Positions 10,079 through 22,350 of a DNA stretch of 64,000 nt are shown here, one piece after another. The DNA is from Leucocoprinus leucothites. Lineage: Eukaryota > Basidiomycota > Agaricomycetes > Agaricales > Agaricaceae. The notes beneath the pieces were generated by a model, which made no database searches, had not been told where the DNA came from, and saw nothing but the letters and a program-made list of their open reading frames with translations. The stretch spans positions 992,001 to 1,056,000 of the forward strand of contig JAACJO010000009.1 in assembly GCA_013368445.1 (NCBI GenBank). The letters are read 5' to 3'. Within the stretch, counting starts at the first letter, position 1; each line of letters begins with the position of its first letter. A program made the translations under genes and the position numbers.

Positions 10079-12081
10079 ATGTCCCCGTTCATTTTGTTGC
10101 TGGGTATTGCCGGCGTCTCTGCCACCGCCTTACATTATCCTCCGAGCTCGACGAGCATCAACAACTTGACCTTCGTGTTAAATGGGACTGGCCGACCTGG
10201 CATATTCAACTCCTCAGTAACGCCTGACAAAGAGTATGGCATCTATAACTGGTGTAATATGCCACACGTACGCACCAAGGAGTATCGGTACGCACACATT
10301 TTCAAATTTCAGGTTCAACTGTTTCTGATGCGATCCGTGACGTTGAAGCACACCCTCAAAGGACTTCGAGCTTCAATTTGTCGAAGTGATTCAGCGACAC
10401 CACAAACGCACCCCTTATTCGTCAAACACATTCTTCAAAGAAGATGTGAGCTGGGATTGTGACGGCTCTGGCCCGGTTGTAGGGCTTTCTAGGTGCAAAA
10501 CGCGCCACTTCCCTCCACACTATTCGGCCTAACCTCGTCGTTGCAGCTCAAAGGTGGATATTACGCAAGTTGAAGTATGCTTCTGGAAAATATATCGAAC
10601 GCTTGAGCTCATGTCCCTCCTCCATTCCAGTGGCAAGCATCAGTGCCTCCAGCGAATCCTTTTGCTACTCTCGTCGGTCCAGGCTTCCTGGGTAGCACGT
10701 ATGTACATTCGAATCTTTCATTGTTCCTTCCAGCTCTGCTCACTCTCACGGATTACTAGGTGCCAATTCCCTTCAATCACCGCGGAGGGGCTGGCTGATT
10801 CCTTTACACATGGATCTGTGAGTCTTCTGGTCTAAACCCTTGGATCAGTGTTGACTTTTACACCACACAAACAGGATCTACGTCGTGTATATGCAAAGCG
10901 CCTTAATCTACATGACAAGTTCGACCCTTCGGTCGGTCGCATTCGTGAGTTTGTCGCAGGTTTTCCAAATCTTGGTCAACTAACCTGTTCGTCTCTAGGG
11001 GTAACTAACAATGTCATTACCTCCCAAGTGGCTTCTGGCCTTCTCCGTGGTCTATTCCCTGACAGTGATCACATTCAAGTTGAAGTGCAAGCGTCTCCAT
11101 TCGACTCGCTCGAGCCTGCATATCCCTGTTCAAAAGCTAATGCTCTCCGGAACAACTTTACGACAGGTAGCGGCGGACAAGTGTGGCAACAGCACCTGAC
11201 AGAAGCAGCTCCCCTCTACACCAAACTTGATAGAGTCTCGGGCATCGTAAAGGACGATACCGGGGGCTGGCATGTGAGCTTCGACCAGTACGCACAATGC
11301 CTTCGGATCTTGGCTATATTTTAAAAAAAATCCCTGAAAATTGTTCTAGCTATTACGATAACATGAGCGCAAAGCAGTGTCACGGAAAGCGCCTTCCATG
11401 CAGTACAAATGATACATCGTTATGTGTCACTCAGGACGAAGTACGTCTGGAGTTTCCTTTTGTACCCTTCCTATATCACGTATACTGACCTTTGTTTGTC
11501 CATGTATGGCAGGCCGATACTGTCTACCGTCTTGGCAGCTGGGAGTACTCCTACCTGTTTCGTGACGCACCCGATTCTGCCGCTTACTCAGCTCTGCGCT
11601 ATGGTGCTTATGCTCTCGAACTGAAATCGCACCTCACAGATGTCATGCATGGCAAATCCAGATTGAAATACATACACAATGTAAGATACGTTCATGGGTG
11701 TTTGATGACTGAAGAACCGATCTATGGACTATTTTTCTTCTAGGTCGCCCATGATGGCTCTGTGGCCCCTCTCCTTGGTTTGCTCCAGATCGACGTCATG
11801 GTTTGGCCTGGGATGGGATCAGAAGTGGTGTTCGAACTTTACAAAAATGCTCGTAGCAAGCAACATTTTATCCGTGTTCTGTGGTCTGGACAACCGATGA
11901 AGACCTCGACTCCATTGGGTACCCTTGACATGGTCAAGATTGAAGACTTCTTTGCGTGTATGTGTCTACTTATATCATCTTTAAGCCATACATATCCCTC
12001 ATGCGTCGTCTTCTTTGAATGATAGATATTGATTCCATGGTCGGTTCTGGGCCCGAGCTCGTCAATGCTTGCAACTCTTAA
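10079..12081 (+). CDS. Secreted histidine acid phosphatase / phytase-like enzyme
   Basis: Branch-2 histidine acid phosphatase, releasing phosphate from organic esters outside the cell. The start at 10079 gives a signal peptide (MSPFILLLGIAGVSATA). An alternative in-frame ATG at 10031 would bury it. The next exon reads RTPSKDFELQFVEVIQ and then RHHKRTPYSSNTFFKED, the position of the family's RHGxRxP nucleophile motif, here with His in place of Gly. Then CQFPSITAEGLADSFTHG, QDLRRVYAKRLNLHD, VASGLLRGLFP, a Cys-containing QCHGKRLPCSTNDTSLC, ALRYGAYALELKSHL, and the proton-donor motif in AHDGSVAPLLGLLQID. It ends SGPELVNACNS. About ten exons, no frame break found. Several N-x-S/T sites fit a secreted glycoprotein. 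Confidence 0.88.
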
Positions 12082-12496
12082 CTCCTAATTTAACTACCAA
12101 AGTTCCGAAATTAAGGACCTCCGCTTGTCAGTATATAAATAAATTATCTGGATTCCCAGGTCATTTCCATCTTTACGTTCCGTTCGTTTGGGATTTGAAC
12201 CATTCCGCTGGCGAACAAGATTACCATTGTTGATGAATGCGCACACATGGAAGCTATGTAATAATACAATTGATATGCCAGTTCTATCCACAATCACTGA
12301 TAGAAGTCTCTCGCTCCTTCCCTGAGCATACATGCTCCTCCACGGCCGCGGAATAACGTACCTGAGCCGCTATTGAGTTTCTTGACATGTTATCAAGACT
12401 CTGGCTCCCGTCAATTCCGTGCCGATAACAAGTCCAATGTAAAACCGCAAATGTTAAGCCGCGTGCATAATTATAATGCACAGAAAAGGAAATAAT
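12082..12496. other. Convergent intergenic spacer
   Basis: Spacer between the acid phosphatase 3' end and the 3' end of seven-helix gene I. Nothing coding recognised. Confidence 0.4.
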
Positions 12497-14067
12497 TTAA
12501 AACTCCCCAACTCTCGTTCGATCGCTCTCCGGACTCGCGGGATATCCCATTCGGTATCTTTCCACCGAGTCCATTCGATATGGTGGGGCGGGTATGACAA
12601 TCGGTGAAGCCCGAGTCACCGGTACACCGTCTGAGTCCCGGTTCCTCTGACATTCGAGGTCATAGTTAAATTCACCAGAAACTCCCCGTGAGTTCGGGTT
12701 TCCCAGACTCGTGGAGGTTTCGTCTTTGCAAGTCGTTAGATTGTTGGTTGTCGTTGCTTGAGCATTTGATTGGGTGCTCGAAAGGCCAGTTTGCACAATA
12801 ATCAGAGTTGGAACGAGGCCCACGATTTGGACGAGGCCAGAGTCAAGTAGCAGCTGGTGGGCATCGTTGAGCGGCGGGTGTGGAGTTGGTCAGAAGAAGT
12901 GGGAAAAGAATGACTTACGGCGTGGAGAACAACGTCGAGTATGACATATATTGAATATATTAGACCTGACTCGATGCTACCAGCAAACCGAACATTGAGC
13001 CCTCTGGGGAAGACAAGAATGATGATGATGAAAATCCGACTTACAAAATAGCCATGGCCGTTCTGTACTTCTTAGTGAGCTTCGGACCGACTAATCCTTG
13101 TGTCTGTCTTGCTATCCACCAAATGCGGCCCGCTATAGTGTAAGTGATTAAGTACCACACTTGCGGGTCCGAGGTGGGAAATTAGGTGCGTACCCATTAA
13201 ACTGGTCACAACCCAATTGAGGGCAAGTGTCGAGAAAAGAAAGACGGAGAGGAGGGCCCGGAAAGGGTATGCATCATCTGACAGCCCGACAAAGAGGTAA
13301 CCACAGACTGAAAATATGTTGAAGATGAATTGGGAGGGAACGGACAAGGTGGAAAAGAGACTTACCGGAGCCGCCCAGGAGTAGTAGGCATGGCAGGATG
13401 ATTATGCGTTTGTTGTTGTTCCAAAGACAATGACAACGGTAGATCTACTCGAAACTGGTAGTGAGCGCAGGAATACCTTGCATATCAGTAGTTGCTCACT
13501 AGTAATAAATCTGCGACAATGCTAAGGGATAGCAGAGGTCAGGCTCGGTTATCACTTGGTGGGACTTCAACCTACTTGCTCGTGATGTAAAGGAGGAATT
13601 TGTACTGGAGAACTTTTGCTGGTATCTCTGGCCCATCATCGTCATCGTCATCATCATCGTCCCTTGTTTCAAGACCTGCGTTTTGCTTGGGGAGGATGAA
13701 GAAATGCATGTTGAGAATTCCCCACACGACGTCCGCCGCCGCCAGGAGAAACATTGTAACAATGCCAACTAGTATCAGTTTCTGCAGGGAACGCCTGTTA
13801 CGCAGTAGTATGTGCATGCATGTGCCGAAGAGGGCCACATAAAGACCTATGCCCCATGCAAAGCTCATGTCAGTGTGTTTTCTTCCAGTAGCAAATCGCA
13901 TGCGCTTCACCGAAAAGAAACATCTCAAACTGCATGAATCAGTATAATCAAAACAGAGGGTCAAGCGAGGAGCATACCAGCATAGCGGAAGTATAGACGC
14001 CTGTGGAATAGTACGCCTCATCGGTCGAAAAAGAAAGGAAGACTGCGGCATGAAATCTGTTGTCCAT
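12497..14067 (-). CDS. Agaricomycete seven-helix membrane protein, copy I
   Basis: Member of a large basidiomycete family of predicted seven-helix plasma-membrane proteins of unknown function. The start at 14067 gives MDNRFHAAVFLSFSTDEAYY, then TSAML, FEMFLFGLYVALFGTCMHILL, a helix LVGIVTMFLLAAADVVWGIL, a loop with an Asp run, LLYITSKLSIVADLLL, then IYRCHCLWNNNKRIIILP, SVCGYLFVGLSD, FLFSTLALNWVVTSLM, AGRIWWIARQTQGLVGPKL, SGLIYSIYVILDVVLHA, and LLDSGLVQIVGLVPTLIIVQ. A hydrophilic tail of about 90 residues follows, ending VGEF at 12497. The family landmarks (YRC, IWWIAR, SGxIYS, LIIVQ) all appear in order. Around ten short introns, no internal stop. Same strand and family as copies II-IV. Confidence 0.78.
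13634..13661 (-). repeat. GAY trinucleotide run encoding poly-Asp
   Basis: A 28-bp catcatcgt-type run, within frame of seven-helix gene I, encodes nine consecutive Asp residues in the loop after the second helix. Copies II and III do not show it. Confidence 0.75.
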
Positions 14068-15183
14068 TGGAGCGAATCGGACAGATAGGGAGATTCAATA
14101 TGAGAGGGGAGGCAATCAGATTGTAGAATGTGCCCTCCAGACGCTGTGCATAAATGTGCAACCAAAGAGGGAGGGGATGATAAAGGAGACGGTCTTGGCG
14201 AAAGTCAAGCCAAGAGCTGGCAGTGGCATAGATATTCACGAAGTGCAGAGTGTGGAAATGCTTTGAGAAGTAATTTGGAATACACGCATGTCTCCCCTAC
14301 CCACTGACTATTTTTGCAGCATTTCATAGGTTGTGATGTTGCCGTGTATGAGAAAAACGTAGGGTTGGTGAGAGAAGACTTGGGTCAAATGAGGTAGAGC
14401 TATTTTTGGGTTTGATCAGGCCTTCGCTGGCAGGCGCTTGAAGGTGATCGGCTGCCTCAGCCGGACCCTTTGCTACCCAAAGTCAGCCTATCATAAGACT
14501 ATCATATCTATGTATTGGAGCGGCCACTTGGATAGGCGTTCTTCCATGACGGGACATCTACGGAGAGCGGAGGGAAAAACCCAGACTATTGATTACAGAC
14601 TACAAACCAAGGCTTCTCACTCCGTGGGGTATTGAAAGAGAAATGAAATCTCGTAGACCAGCAGAGCTCAGCTTGGCAAACATGTTCCCAATGATGATTC
14701 CATGACAAAATGTCGCGACCATGCTGTGTACCTAAGTTCGGCAGAACAACTCCTCGCCCGGGCAAAAGGTGGCAATGGGGAAATCTAGGATCATAAGGCA
14801 ACTTGTACTCGCACGAAGAGTTACGAGATGATGTAACTATTCGTCTAATACCAATCTGGAAGGAGTTGGGACGAGGAGTAATATCGGAGCAAATACCATT
14901 ATACCACATGTTGGAACACTCAGTTGGATTAGTGAATGTTCCCTGGGGCCGGGTGGACTTTCAAACTAGTATTTATTAGTTTACCCTCCAAGGGAAGTCC
15001 TTCAACTTGCTTCGCAGAGTTTATGTCTTCATTTGAAGCAAAGTGTCCAGAGAAATTTCGTCATAAGTATCAAACAATAATTGCTCAATCATGAAGGCGG
15101 TGAAATATAATCGGAGCTAGTGTACAATGAATCCAATGTCCTCTCGGTTTCAGCCCAGAAGTCATCAGGTTTTGGCAGGTTGC
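14068..15183. other. Intergenic stretch between seven-helix genes
   Basis: About 1.1 kb. A minus-strand open frame of about 107 codons at 14586-14909 has no motif, no hydrophobic helices and no resemblance to the flanking family; not called. Confidence 0.4.
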
Positions 15184-16360
15184 CTATACAGACGTACGAG
15201 TTGAGATATGTCCGGGCTCAAAGCGTATTTCAGTCCCACAGGCCCTAGGTGGACCAGGTTGGAACCCGGATCGAGCGATTTCTACTGTGTCGTTAACGTC
15301 ACGCGTCTGTCTTCCTAGACCGACTTGGACAATGATTAAGGTAGGCACGATTGCCTTCAAATACGTCAGATCCAAACAACCAAGGAATAATCTCAAGCAT
15401 GTCCTTACAACAATTTGCGTGAGGCCGACGTCAAGTTGCGTCTAGTGAATAACCAGTAGTCAGTTTTGAGCTGACTTTCAGATTGCGGAACGCAGTCGCT
15501 TCACTTCAATCAGAATCAGATCAAGGAAGAGATATAGCGAATATATCGCTCCGGACTCAATTCTACGGTGAAATAATGAGCTCAGGTTGAATAGAAAACA
15601 ATAGAATCGATGCCTACATGAGAGCTGTGGCATAGCGATATTTCCGAGCAAGCTCTTTTCCAAGCACAGCAGATACTCGACGTGAGATCCACCAAATTCG
15701 TGAGGCTTGGGGGAGATCAGTTTTGTTGACCCAGCCAGTTTGAGGGGTTGTCTCACCCATCAATATGTTGACGATGATATTGAGGGCAAGAGTCATAAAA
15801 AGATAAATGCCATTAGCTTTCCACTTGATATCTGACGAGGTTACTGCGGCTTGCAGGACATAGCCACAAACTAGGCACCGCTGAGAAATAAACTACTCGC
15901 AGGATGTAAAGCAGGATACTCACCTGAGGTTGCAATGAGAGCGAACAAAGGAAGTGCGATTACTCGTTTGTCCCGGCCCCAAATCATAAAACATCGGTGT
16001 AGCTGTTAGGTGGGTTGTAGATCTACGATAGATGAAAGCTACCGACAGCACTTACAACCAAGCAATCGGCGATGACACTGTATAAGACGTCAGTCTGGTC
16101 AACAGGATAGCTTTGGATAGACTGTACTTGTTGGTCACATAGAAAAAGTATTTCGGGTAAATCAGCCGAAATGATGCGGGCTTCTGTTTCAAAGTGTAGG
16201 TGAAGAGGATGTAGTAGCCTAATACAAGGTCCGCTGTGGCTAAGGTCAGCATAATACATCCTGCAGACAATAACCATCGCCAATGATTGGAGGATTTGTT
16301 CTTCAACAGAAGAGCTGCTGCGACAACTGAGAGAACTAGAAGAATCCCTGCATTGGACAT
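15184..16360 (-). CDS. Agaricomycete seven-helix membrane protein, copy II
   Basis: Second member of the same family. The chosen start at 16360 gives a helix (MSNAGILLVLSVVAAALLL), then WRWLLSAGCIMLTLATADLV, LIYPKYFFYVTNNVIADCLV, LHRCFMIWGRDKRVIALP, CGYVLQAAVTSSDIKWKANG, LFMTLALNIIVNILM, ASRIWWISRRVSAVLGKEL, IESGAIYSLYLFLDLILIE, LDVGLTQIV and AIVPTLIIVQVGLG. A short polar tail ends STRTSV at 15184. Compared with copy I it lacks the first exon (DEAYY-TSAML), so either translation really starts here or an upstream exon was missed. A minus-strand TATATAAG about 60 bp upstream favours this start. No internal stop. Function unknown. Confidence 0.75.
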
Positions 16361-16418
16361 CTCAGCATGGCTGCCTTGAGTTCGTTACTATTGTCGTACC
16401 GTAGAGGAGAGACTCGAA

Positions 16419-16426
16419 CTTATATA
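16419..16426 (-). promoter_or_regulatory. TATA box of seven-helix gene II
   Basis: TATATAAG on the minus strand about 60 bp upstream of the chosen start at 16360. Confidence 0.45.
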
Positions 16427-17523
16427 TCGCCCAACATCAGAAGCAAAAACACATCATAGTGAGTTTTAGTTACCAGGTAAGCAGAAACCCAGGTATCCAA
16501 AGGTATCGAAACGACTTCATCCAGGACAGATCCACGAATTGTAAGGTCCATCGTGACAGTGGCTGGTCGAGGGCACTGGCAAGACAGGCGAGCGATTCTC
16601 CCCGAACTTAGGGCCTTTATGCTTGACAGCGTTCATTTGTGGTGCACAGCCTTCCTTCATTTTGGTAAAGCCCTGGAGCAACCTCTTCTATACAATGCCT
16701 CCAAGATCCTTAACAAGGTGACATTAGATGGGCGCCGTGCGGCCCTACAACATGAGGCAATAGTGTGTTGATAGCTCTAGGTCCCGTCCGCCAACGCATC
16801 CTTTTCCCGCAAAATGGAAAGCGTTTTCAAGCTCGTCTGCAGTTCACTTGCAATCAAAAAGATTCTGCAGGAACCTGGATACATATGTAGGTGCTGTATC
16901 AGTATGGATCCACTGAGTTTTCATATCTGACAGTCGCGGGTGAGTGTACGTGACATGTGATATACATCATGATCGATGACCTCGGCCGACGTGATTGTGC
17001 CTGGCTATAGTACATATTCGCTAGGATAAGAGAATAGGTATACGACGAGATTCTGCGCATTGCCTAGTCCCCCGCAAGCTTGCTCTTAGTGGGGATGCTC
17101 CAGGTTTTGTGGTCTTGTATGATCTCTTATAGGTAAGTAGTTATTTAATACTCAGCTTACACGTTCTCAGTATGCGGGAAGTATCAGTACTTAATGAGTG
17201 AGCTGAGGTACAGCAATTGGTTGTAAATCGGTCGAGAGATTCATGTTCATCGGATCACGACAGCACGGGCCATTACCAGTCGTCGAGGCTGGGAGGGAGT
17301 ACCAGGGGCTTGTTGGAAACTGAAAACAGCGGAGTGAAATTGATTCACAACGAAAAGTAGGAATACAAGGACAAGAGGGATAAATGCAAAGCTAGGCATA
17401 CAAAGGACGGCAAAGATTGACCTAAACGTACTGACGAAGGTAACTCCAAAGGTGAGCTAGCTTTGTTACCGGACATATCTTCAGATGCTCCGAGCGAGTG
17501 ATACGAAACTCTCCTTGCTGCCA
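16427..17523. other. Intergenic stretch, no gene recognised
   Basis: About 1.1 kb. The 72-codon plus-strand frame at 16553-16771 has no motif and is not called. Confidence 0.4.
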
Positions 17524-19874
17524 TTACTGCCAAGTATTCGTACTGACACTCTCCCAGAAGCTATGAGTGACATGAGCACCACATCCCCCCAAGAAATATT
17601 TGAACTCACGCGCAGCGATTGAGAAGACCCTGATCAGTCGGCACAACGTGGAATACAGGTTGACCTGCCTCTGTCTTATTGAAGACCATCTCGGCATGAC
17701 CAGCTTCAGTCCACCTGGGCCACTGCGGTAAGGTGTTGGAGGGATCCCATTTGACATTTGGGTCAAGCGAGATTGCAAAGTTTAGGGGCGATTCACCAAA
17801 ATTCTTCTTGAACTCGGTACTGTTGAACGGTGGGGATGAATCGAGTCCGATGGGAGAGCTGAGATACAGTAAGCACAAGGAATACGTAGTAGACGTGGGT
17901 GGGATACAGACGTGGGGAAGTAGTAAATGAGATCGTCGAGGTGATATGCAGGAGGAACAGCTAATTCACCCTATTTTGGGATTGAGAATGGACCTCGGTG
18001 TATTTCCAAGACAATTGCGTACCTTATACCCTTTATCCTTAACTGCACGAAGTACGGCATATGTCGGACAAATGAAGACCGCTGTGTCAACTTTCAGTGT
18101 AAGTCCCACTTTACATGAGAACAGACTTACAATCACTATTAATAGCGATGGCTTGATCGATCGGTTCTCCTAGGTTCGCATATACAGCTACAGCCTCGTC
18201 AATCTGTTTCCTTGTAAGATCTGGCCACAAGTTCGCCAAGTACTCCGGAATCTTGACGGTATCAGCGGTAGCAGGGTCTACAAGATCTGGAAGAGCCGAT
18301 TCATGCTCGTTCGTGACAGCAAAAATAGTGTTCTAAACGGGTCGCTGGGAGTGAATATACCGATTTTACAGAGGGAAGATCAGCACATACTGCGTTCAAT
18401 TTTCCCTGGCCAAGCAGCACGGAGGGCCGGTCGGTAATGAATCTACCATCAATGACAGGGATAAAAGTAAGAAGTCCCCAGAATCCATTGAAGGTTATTT
18501 TAATGTTTGCCTCTTCAAGAGTGCTGGCATCTTTTTGGCGTAAGCAGGCGAGCGCGTCTGAGGCAGAAGAGCACCTGTGGAGGTGGAATCAAATATCAGT
18601 ACATTCCCAGTTCTACGGGACCGAACTATACACACCCCGTCTGCTCGACAACTTCCGAGAATACTTGCTGGTGCCACGTAAGCCGATAGAACTGACGACA
18701 CCATTGCACTGAAATTTTACCTCGGGGATCCTGTGATTATACATATATTGCGGCGGGAGATAATATGAATTAACCATTGCTGCACGGAACAGCTTAGGCT
18801 GTGTATTTCCGTCATTGGCGATAAGGTGTTGAATCACAGAATCGGCACCTTTGGGAGGTAGGTTGTAAGAAAAATTGTAAGAAGAGACAAAATCTACGGT
18901 CAAACGCACCAGCAGACTCTCCCCAGATTGTTACTCTTGTAGGATCACCACCGAACTTGCTAATCTGAGGACTTATTTTAGAATTCAATACACTGAACGA
19001 ATGAAAAGCATCTACGTGGCTTTGTACCCACTGCAGGGCATATTGTTGATCGACTAAACTCCACGATCAGATATATTCACCCAGCTTGAGAGCATATACT
19101 TACGGAGACCAGCATTCAGAACGCCATCATCATGAACTTTCTGGCCAGAGAGGAAGCCGAAGAGGCCTAGACGGTATTGAATGATGACAACAACGGCATT
19201 ATCTCCCGCTGCATGAAGTATATCTTCCGTGTGGTAATGCCAACCACTTCCCACTGCGAACCCTCCTCTGAGATTTAATACTAGTATTAGACCCAGCTAG
19301 AGAGAAATTCACTGAAGAATGCACGGACCCGTGGATCCAAACGACAACTGGTAGGTCCCCCCTCCCGGAAGCAGGGGTAGCGACCCTGTCAGGGAGACGT
19401 CGTTAGTCACTGAGAAGTTGAAATCCACAGAATTGATGCATACTTGAGAAAAAGACAGTCTTCCGACTCTGGTGGGATAGCAGGAACCTGTCGACGGGTG
19501 CGGTGGCTGGTAGGACGGAAAGGAGAAACGGTATTCATGCCAAGCCCGGCGGACCGGTAACATGTATTGGGCTGTATGTCAGCTAATTGAACACCAGCAA
19601 CAGTCGCAGGAGCTTGCGGTTCTCTCCAGCGTAAAGGACCTAAATGAAATCTCAGTATATGGTCACAGAACGATGAAAGCAATTCCTCACCAATGGGAGG
19701 TGCAGCATACCGAATACCGAGAAACTCGATATTGCCAGTAGCGTTGTTCAAAATCCCTTGGTACTTAGCATAGCCGAGGTCCACAATATTCGTTGGGACA
19801 GAAAAGACTGCTGTTGTGTCAGCAAAGACCGCCGCTGTAGTTGCCAATAAGGTGTAAGACAGTAGGAATCGCAT
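17524..19874 (-). CDS. Secreted type-B carboxylesterase/lipase
   Basis: Alpha/beta-hydrolase of the cholinesterase-like family, predicted extracellular; it cleaves carboxylic esters or acylglycerols. The true ATG is at 19872-19874, giving MRFLLSYTLLATTAAVFA as signal peptide. Then GNIEFLGIRYAAPPIG, LRWREPQAPATVAG, SEDCLFL, DLPVVVWIHGGGFAVGSG (oxyanion region), VVIIQYRLGLFGFL, DQQYALQWVQ, FGGDPTRVTIWGESAG (nucleophile Ser), FNGFWGLLTFIPVIDGRFI, AVTNEHESALPD (acidic-residue region), EFAIPPAYHLDDLIYYF (catalytic His) and WPRWTEAGHAEMVFN. It ends TNTWQ at 17524 after a final intron. About fourteen short exons, all in frame. A TATAAA lies 57 bp upstream. Confidence 0.9.
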
Positions 19875-19930
19875 TGGAGCCAAAGAATGGAGTGCTTAAC
19901 TGACATAGAGCGGATTCATATCACACTCAC

Positions 19931-19936
19931 TTTATA
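19931..19936 (-). promoter_or_regulatory. TATA box of the carboxylesterase gene
   Basis: TATAAA on the minus strand 57 bp upstream of the start codon at 19874. Confidence 0.45.
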
Positions 19937-22350
19937 AGTAACGAACTCTCCAGCCCACGGTCTCCGCCCTCGGGTCCTATCATTTGCGTAGTACCATACC
20001 CCTTGTCAAATCTTTACGCTACTTGAAATGCATGGAAGGTGAGATTAGGTTCTGACCGCCACACAAAATGGTGGAATCCTTCTCAGCGGGGATCAATGCC
20101 ACCACTTGCCTGAAACTTGCTCTTTGAATCTTTCCACGAAACCGTTTCGTTTACGTCGTGAGCTCGTTCAGCCACTTGAGCTTCTTAATTACATAGGCAG
20201 TCAGTTACGCTTCTAGAACAATGTCGTAATGGGCATCGAGAATCCCAGTCTGGGATTTAGAGTGACGCAATCCATCTGGCAAAGAGCACCCTGGAACCCT
20301 AGAGAATCACCGTTGGTCGTTTGCTAACGCAGTTGAATGGGATCCGACTTCGTCAAATCAGATTTGTACCAATCTGAAAGGGGCTTTTTACGGTGCATTT
20401 GAAGAACTGGGAAAGACTTCTAGCCCTACGTATCTTCGTGGGAGGATCATAACGTGTCTCGACAAATTGAACACGAGGGAGATGCAATACTCACCAAGGG
20501 TGACGAAGTAGATTAGAGTTGTTCCCACCTCCCCCTGTCATGCGCGCCTTGTGCTTGGGCTGTGAATTGAGCTCTTGCTAACGGTGGTGACGGTGGAACC
20601 GGCATTCTGAGGCTGAAGGAAACGGGGACGCTGAGACGAACAAATTGGATGTGAACGCAAGGGTCCGTGCTCTCGGTAAAAACGACTGACTAGAGGTGGG
20701 CACCTAGGCAAAGACAAGTCACAACAGGTCACAACCAGGGACATGCCTTCGTTGTGAATCGGAGGCCCTTGGTTTAATGGTTTGCGCCGGTTGTTAATGG
20801 GCCTTTTCATATTTCACCGTTGGTGGGATCGACCAGAGCGATATGATGTACCGAAGTATAATCATGGTTAAGAAGGGCGATGTGGTGAGCAATAGTATCT
20901 GGGTTATCGATAGTGAAGCGACCCAATATACCGTCATAGAATTTGTGGCTCACATCATTGTTTCTACATCTGCCCAACTACACCAACCTCCCAAATTCTA
21001 CTCGTACCTCGGGCACCTTGGCCACAAGTCCTGTTACTATGATCAATTAATATTAGTGACAACATTCTGCATGCTCTCAGCCTTCAATCGTAGTATAGCA
21101 AGGACAAGGTCGACAGGTTCATTAGGGATGGAGAGGGATGATTGATGATCGATGATGAGCGATCGTTATCGCCGCCAAGGGTCTCAGACATCGTCCACAC
21201 CGTCAAAGTCCTCCTCCGGAACTGTACAAGGTCCCAAGTTATTGGCGGGGTAGTGCCACTGTGCCAATGGTGTGTCCAATTGTCAACAACAGCATCGGCG
21301 AAGGTGCATTCCACGCCGTCGGCGCTGTTTTCGTTGCTGTCAACAGAGACAGTGACTTAATCACAATTGTCAGCCGCGTCTTGGCGAACGGCTCCCCCCA
21401 CAAATTACGATAATAGACTTGCATTCGAGTTTTCGCGGCCACATTCCAAATTTCCAAAGATCGCTGTGGTCGAGTGAATCCGACATTGAAAGCCCTCCTG
21501 CACTAGAATAGACCCCACAGGTTACATTTTCTTGAGCAGGGAGAAATTATTGAGCTACAAACATGTACTTACTGGGTTAACGCCGGCCATAAGAATCCTC
21601 CAACTAACATGCCGTCCGATAAGTTTACAGTGAATGATCTTATCCTGGAGTCCACGACAGGAAAGTTGAGTAGTAAGCGGAACGGCTGATGTGTCGAGTA
21701 CTCTTCGTGGCCAGCCGCGTAGCGTATGAAGTTCATGACGTGCAGTGATGGCACATCAATACATTTTATTTTGTTCTCACAGGTATCAATTTATTCCTTC
21801 CACGACATTGAGGTATATCGTTCTCGGTTGACCAGTCATAATCATGACTCTGCAACATTTTTGGATACCTAAGGTATCGTCAAATAATGGTTTTCAACTG
21901 CTTATTTCCCTTATACGATTCGCATCGAATCTCCAGCACAGTATTTACAATGAGTGAACTCGGTCGCCACGTTGAATCTCAGGCTGCTTGATAGACCCAG
22001 AATCATCCAAATATCCTGTCCCCAGGTCCCTCGCCTAGTCACTACTGCCTCGCCTTCTACATATCTAGGACATCCGAAATGCACGTCATACCCTCTCAGC
22101 AGTAGATGCTCGTCCTCATTCGGGTACACCGTGCAAAACTCGTCTTCCTTTGGTATGATCAATGTTACGTGCCAACGGCTCCTACCAGTGTTATAGCCAT
22201 AATACCGTGAAGGTCACTTATCTCAGCCCTGGAGCTCAGAATACCCCATCCGAACCAGGCAATCATACAATGGTTGAAACGTGAAGGTAGGAAGATTTAT
22301 TGTAATCATACAAGTCATATCGAAAGCAGTACATTCGCCCCCCAATAACA
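19937..22350. other. Intergenic stretch with a doubtful minus-strand coding trace
   Basis: About 2.4 kb. On the minus strand, open pieces at 22162-21911 (YPNEDEHLLLRGYDVHFG...), 21754-21569 (FIRYAAGHEEYSTHQPF...) and 21314-21084 (ECTFADAVVDNWTHHWHSG...) read somewhat like exons of one unknown gene. I could not join them convincingly and recognise no family. Unknown gene or decayed gene; low confidence. Confidence 0.3.

Noticed and set aside
12190..12201. GGTTCAAATCCC on the minus strand, like a tRNA T-arm
   Set aside because: The surrounding bases do not fold into acceptor, D and anticodon arms, so no tRNA is called.
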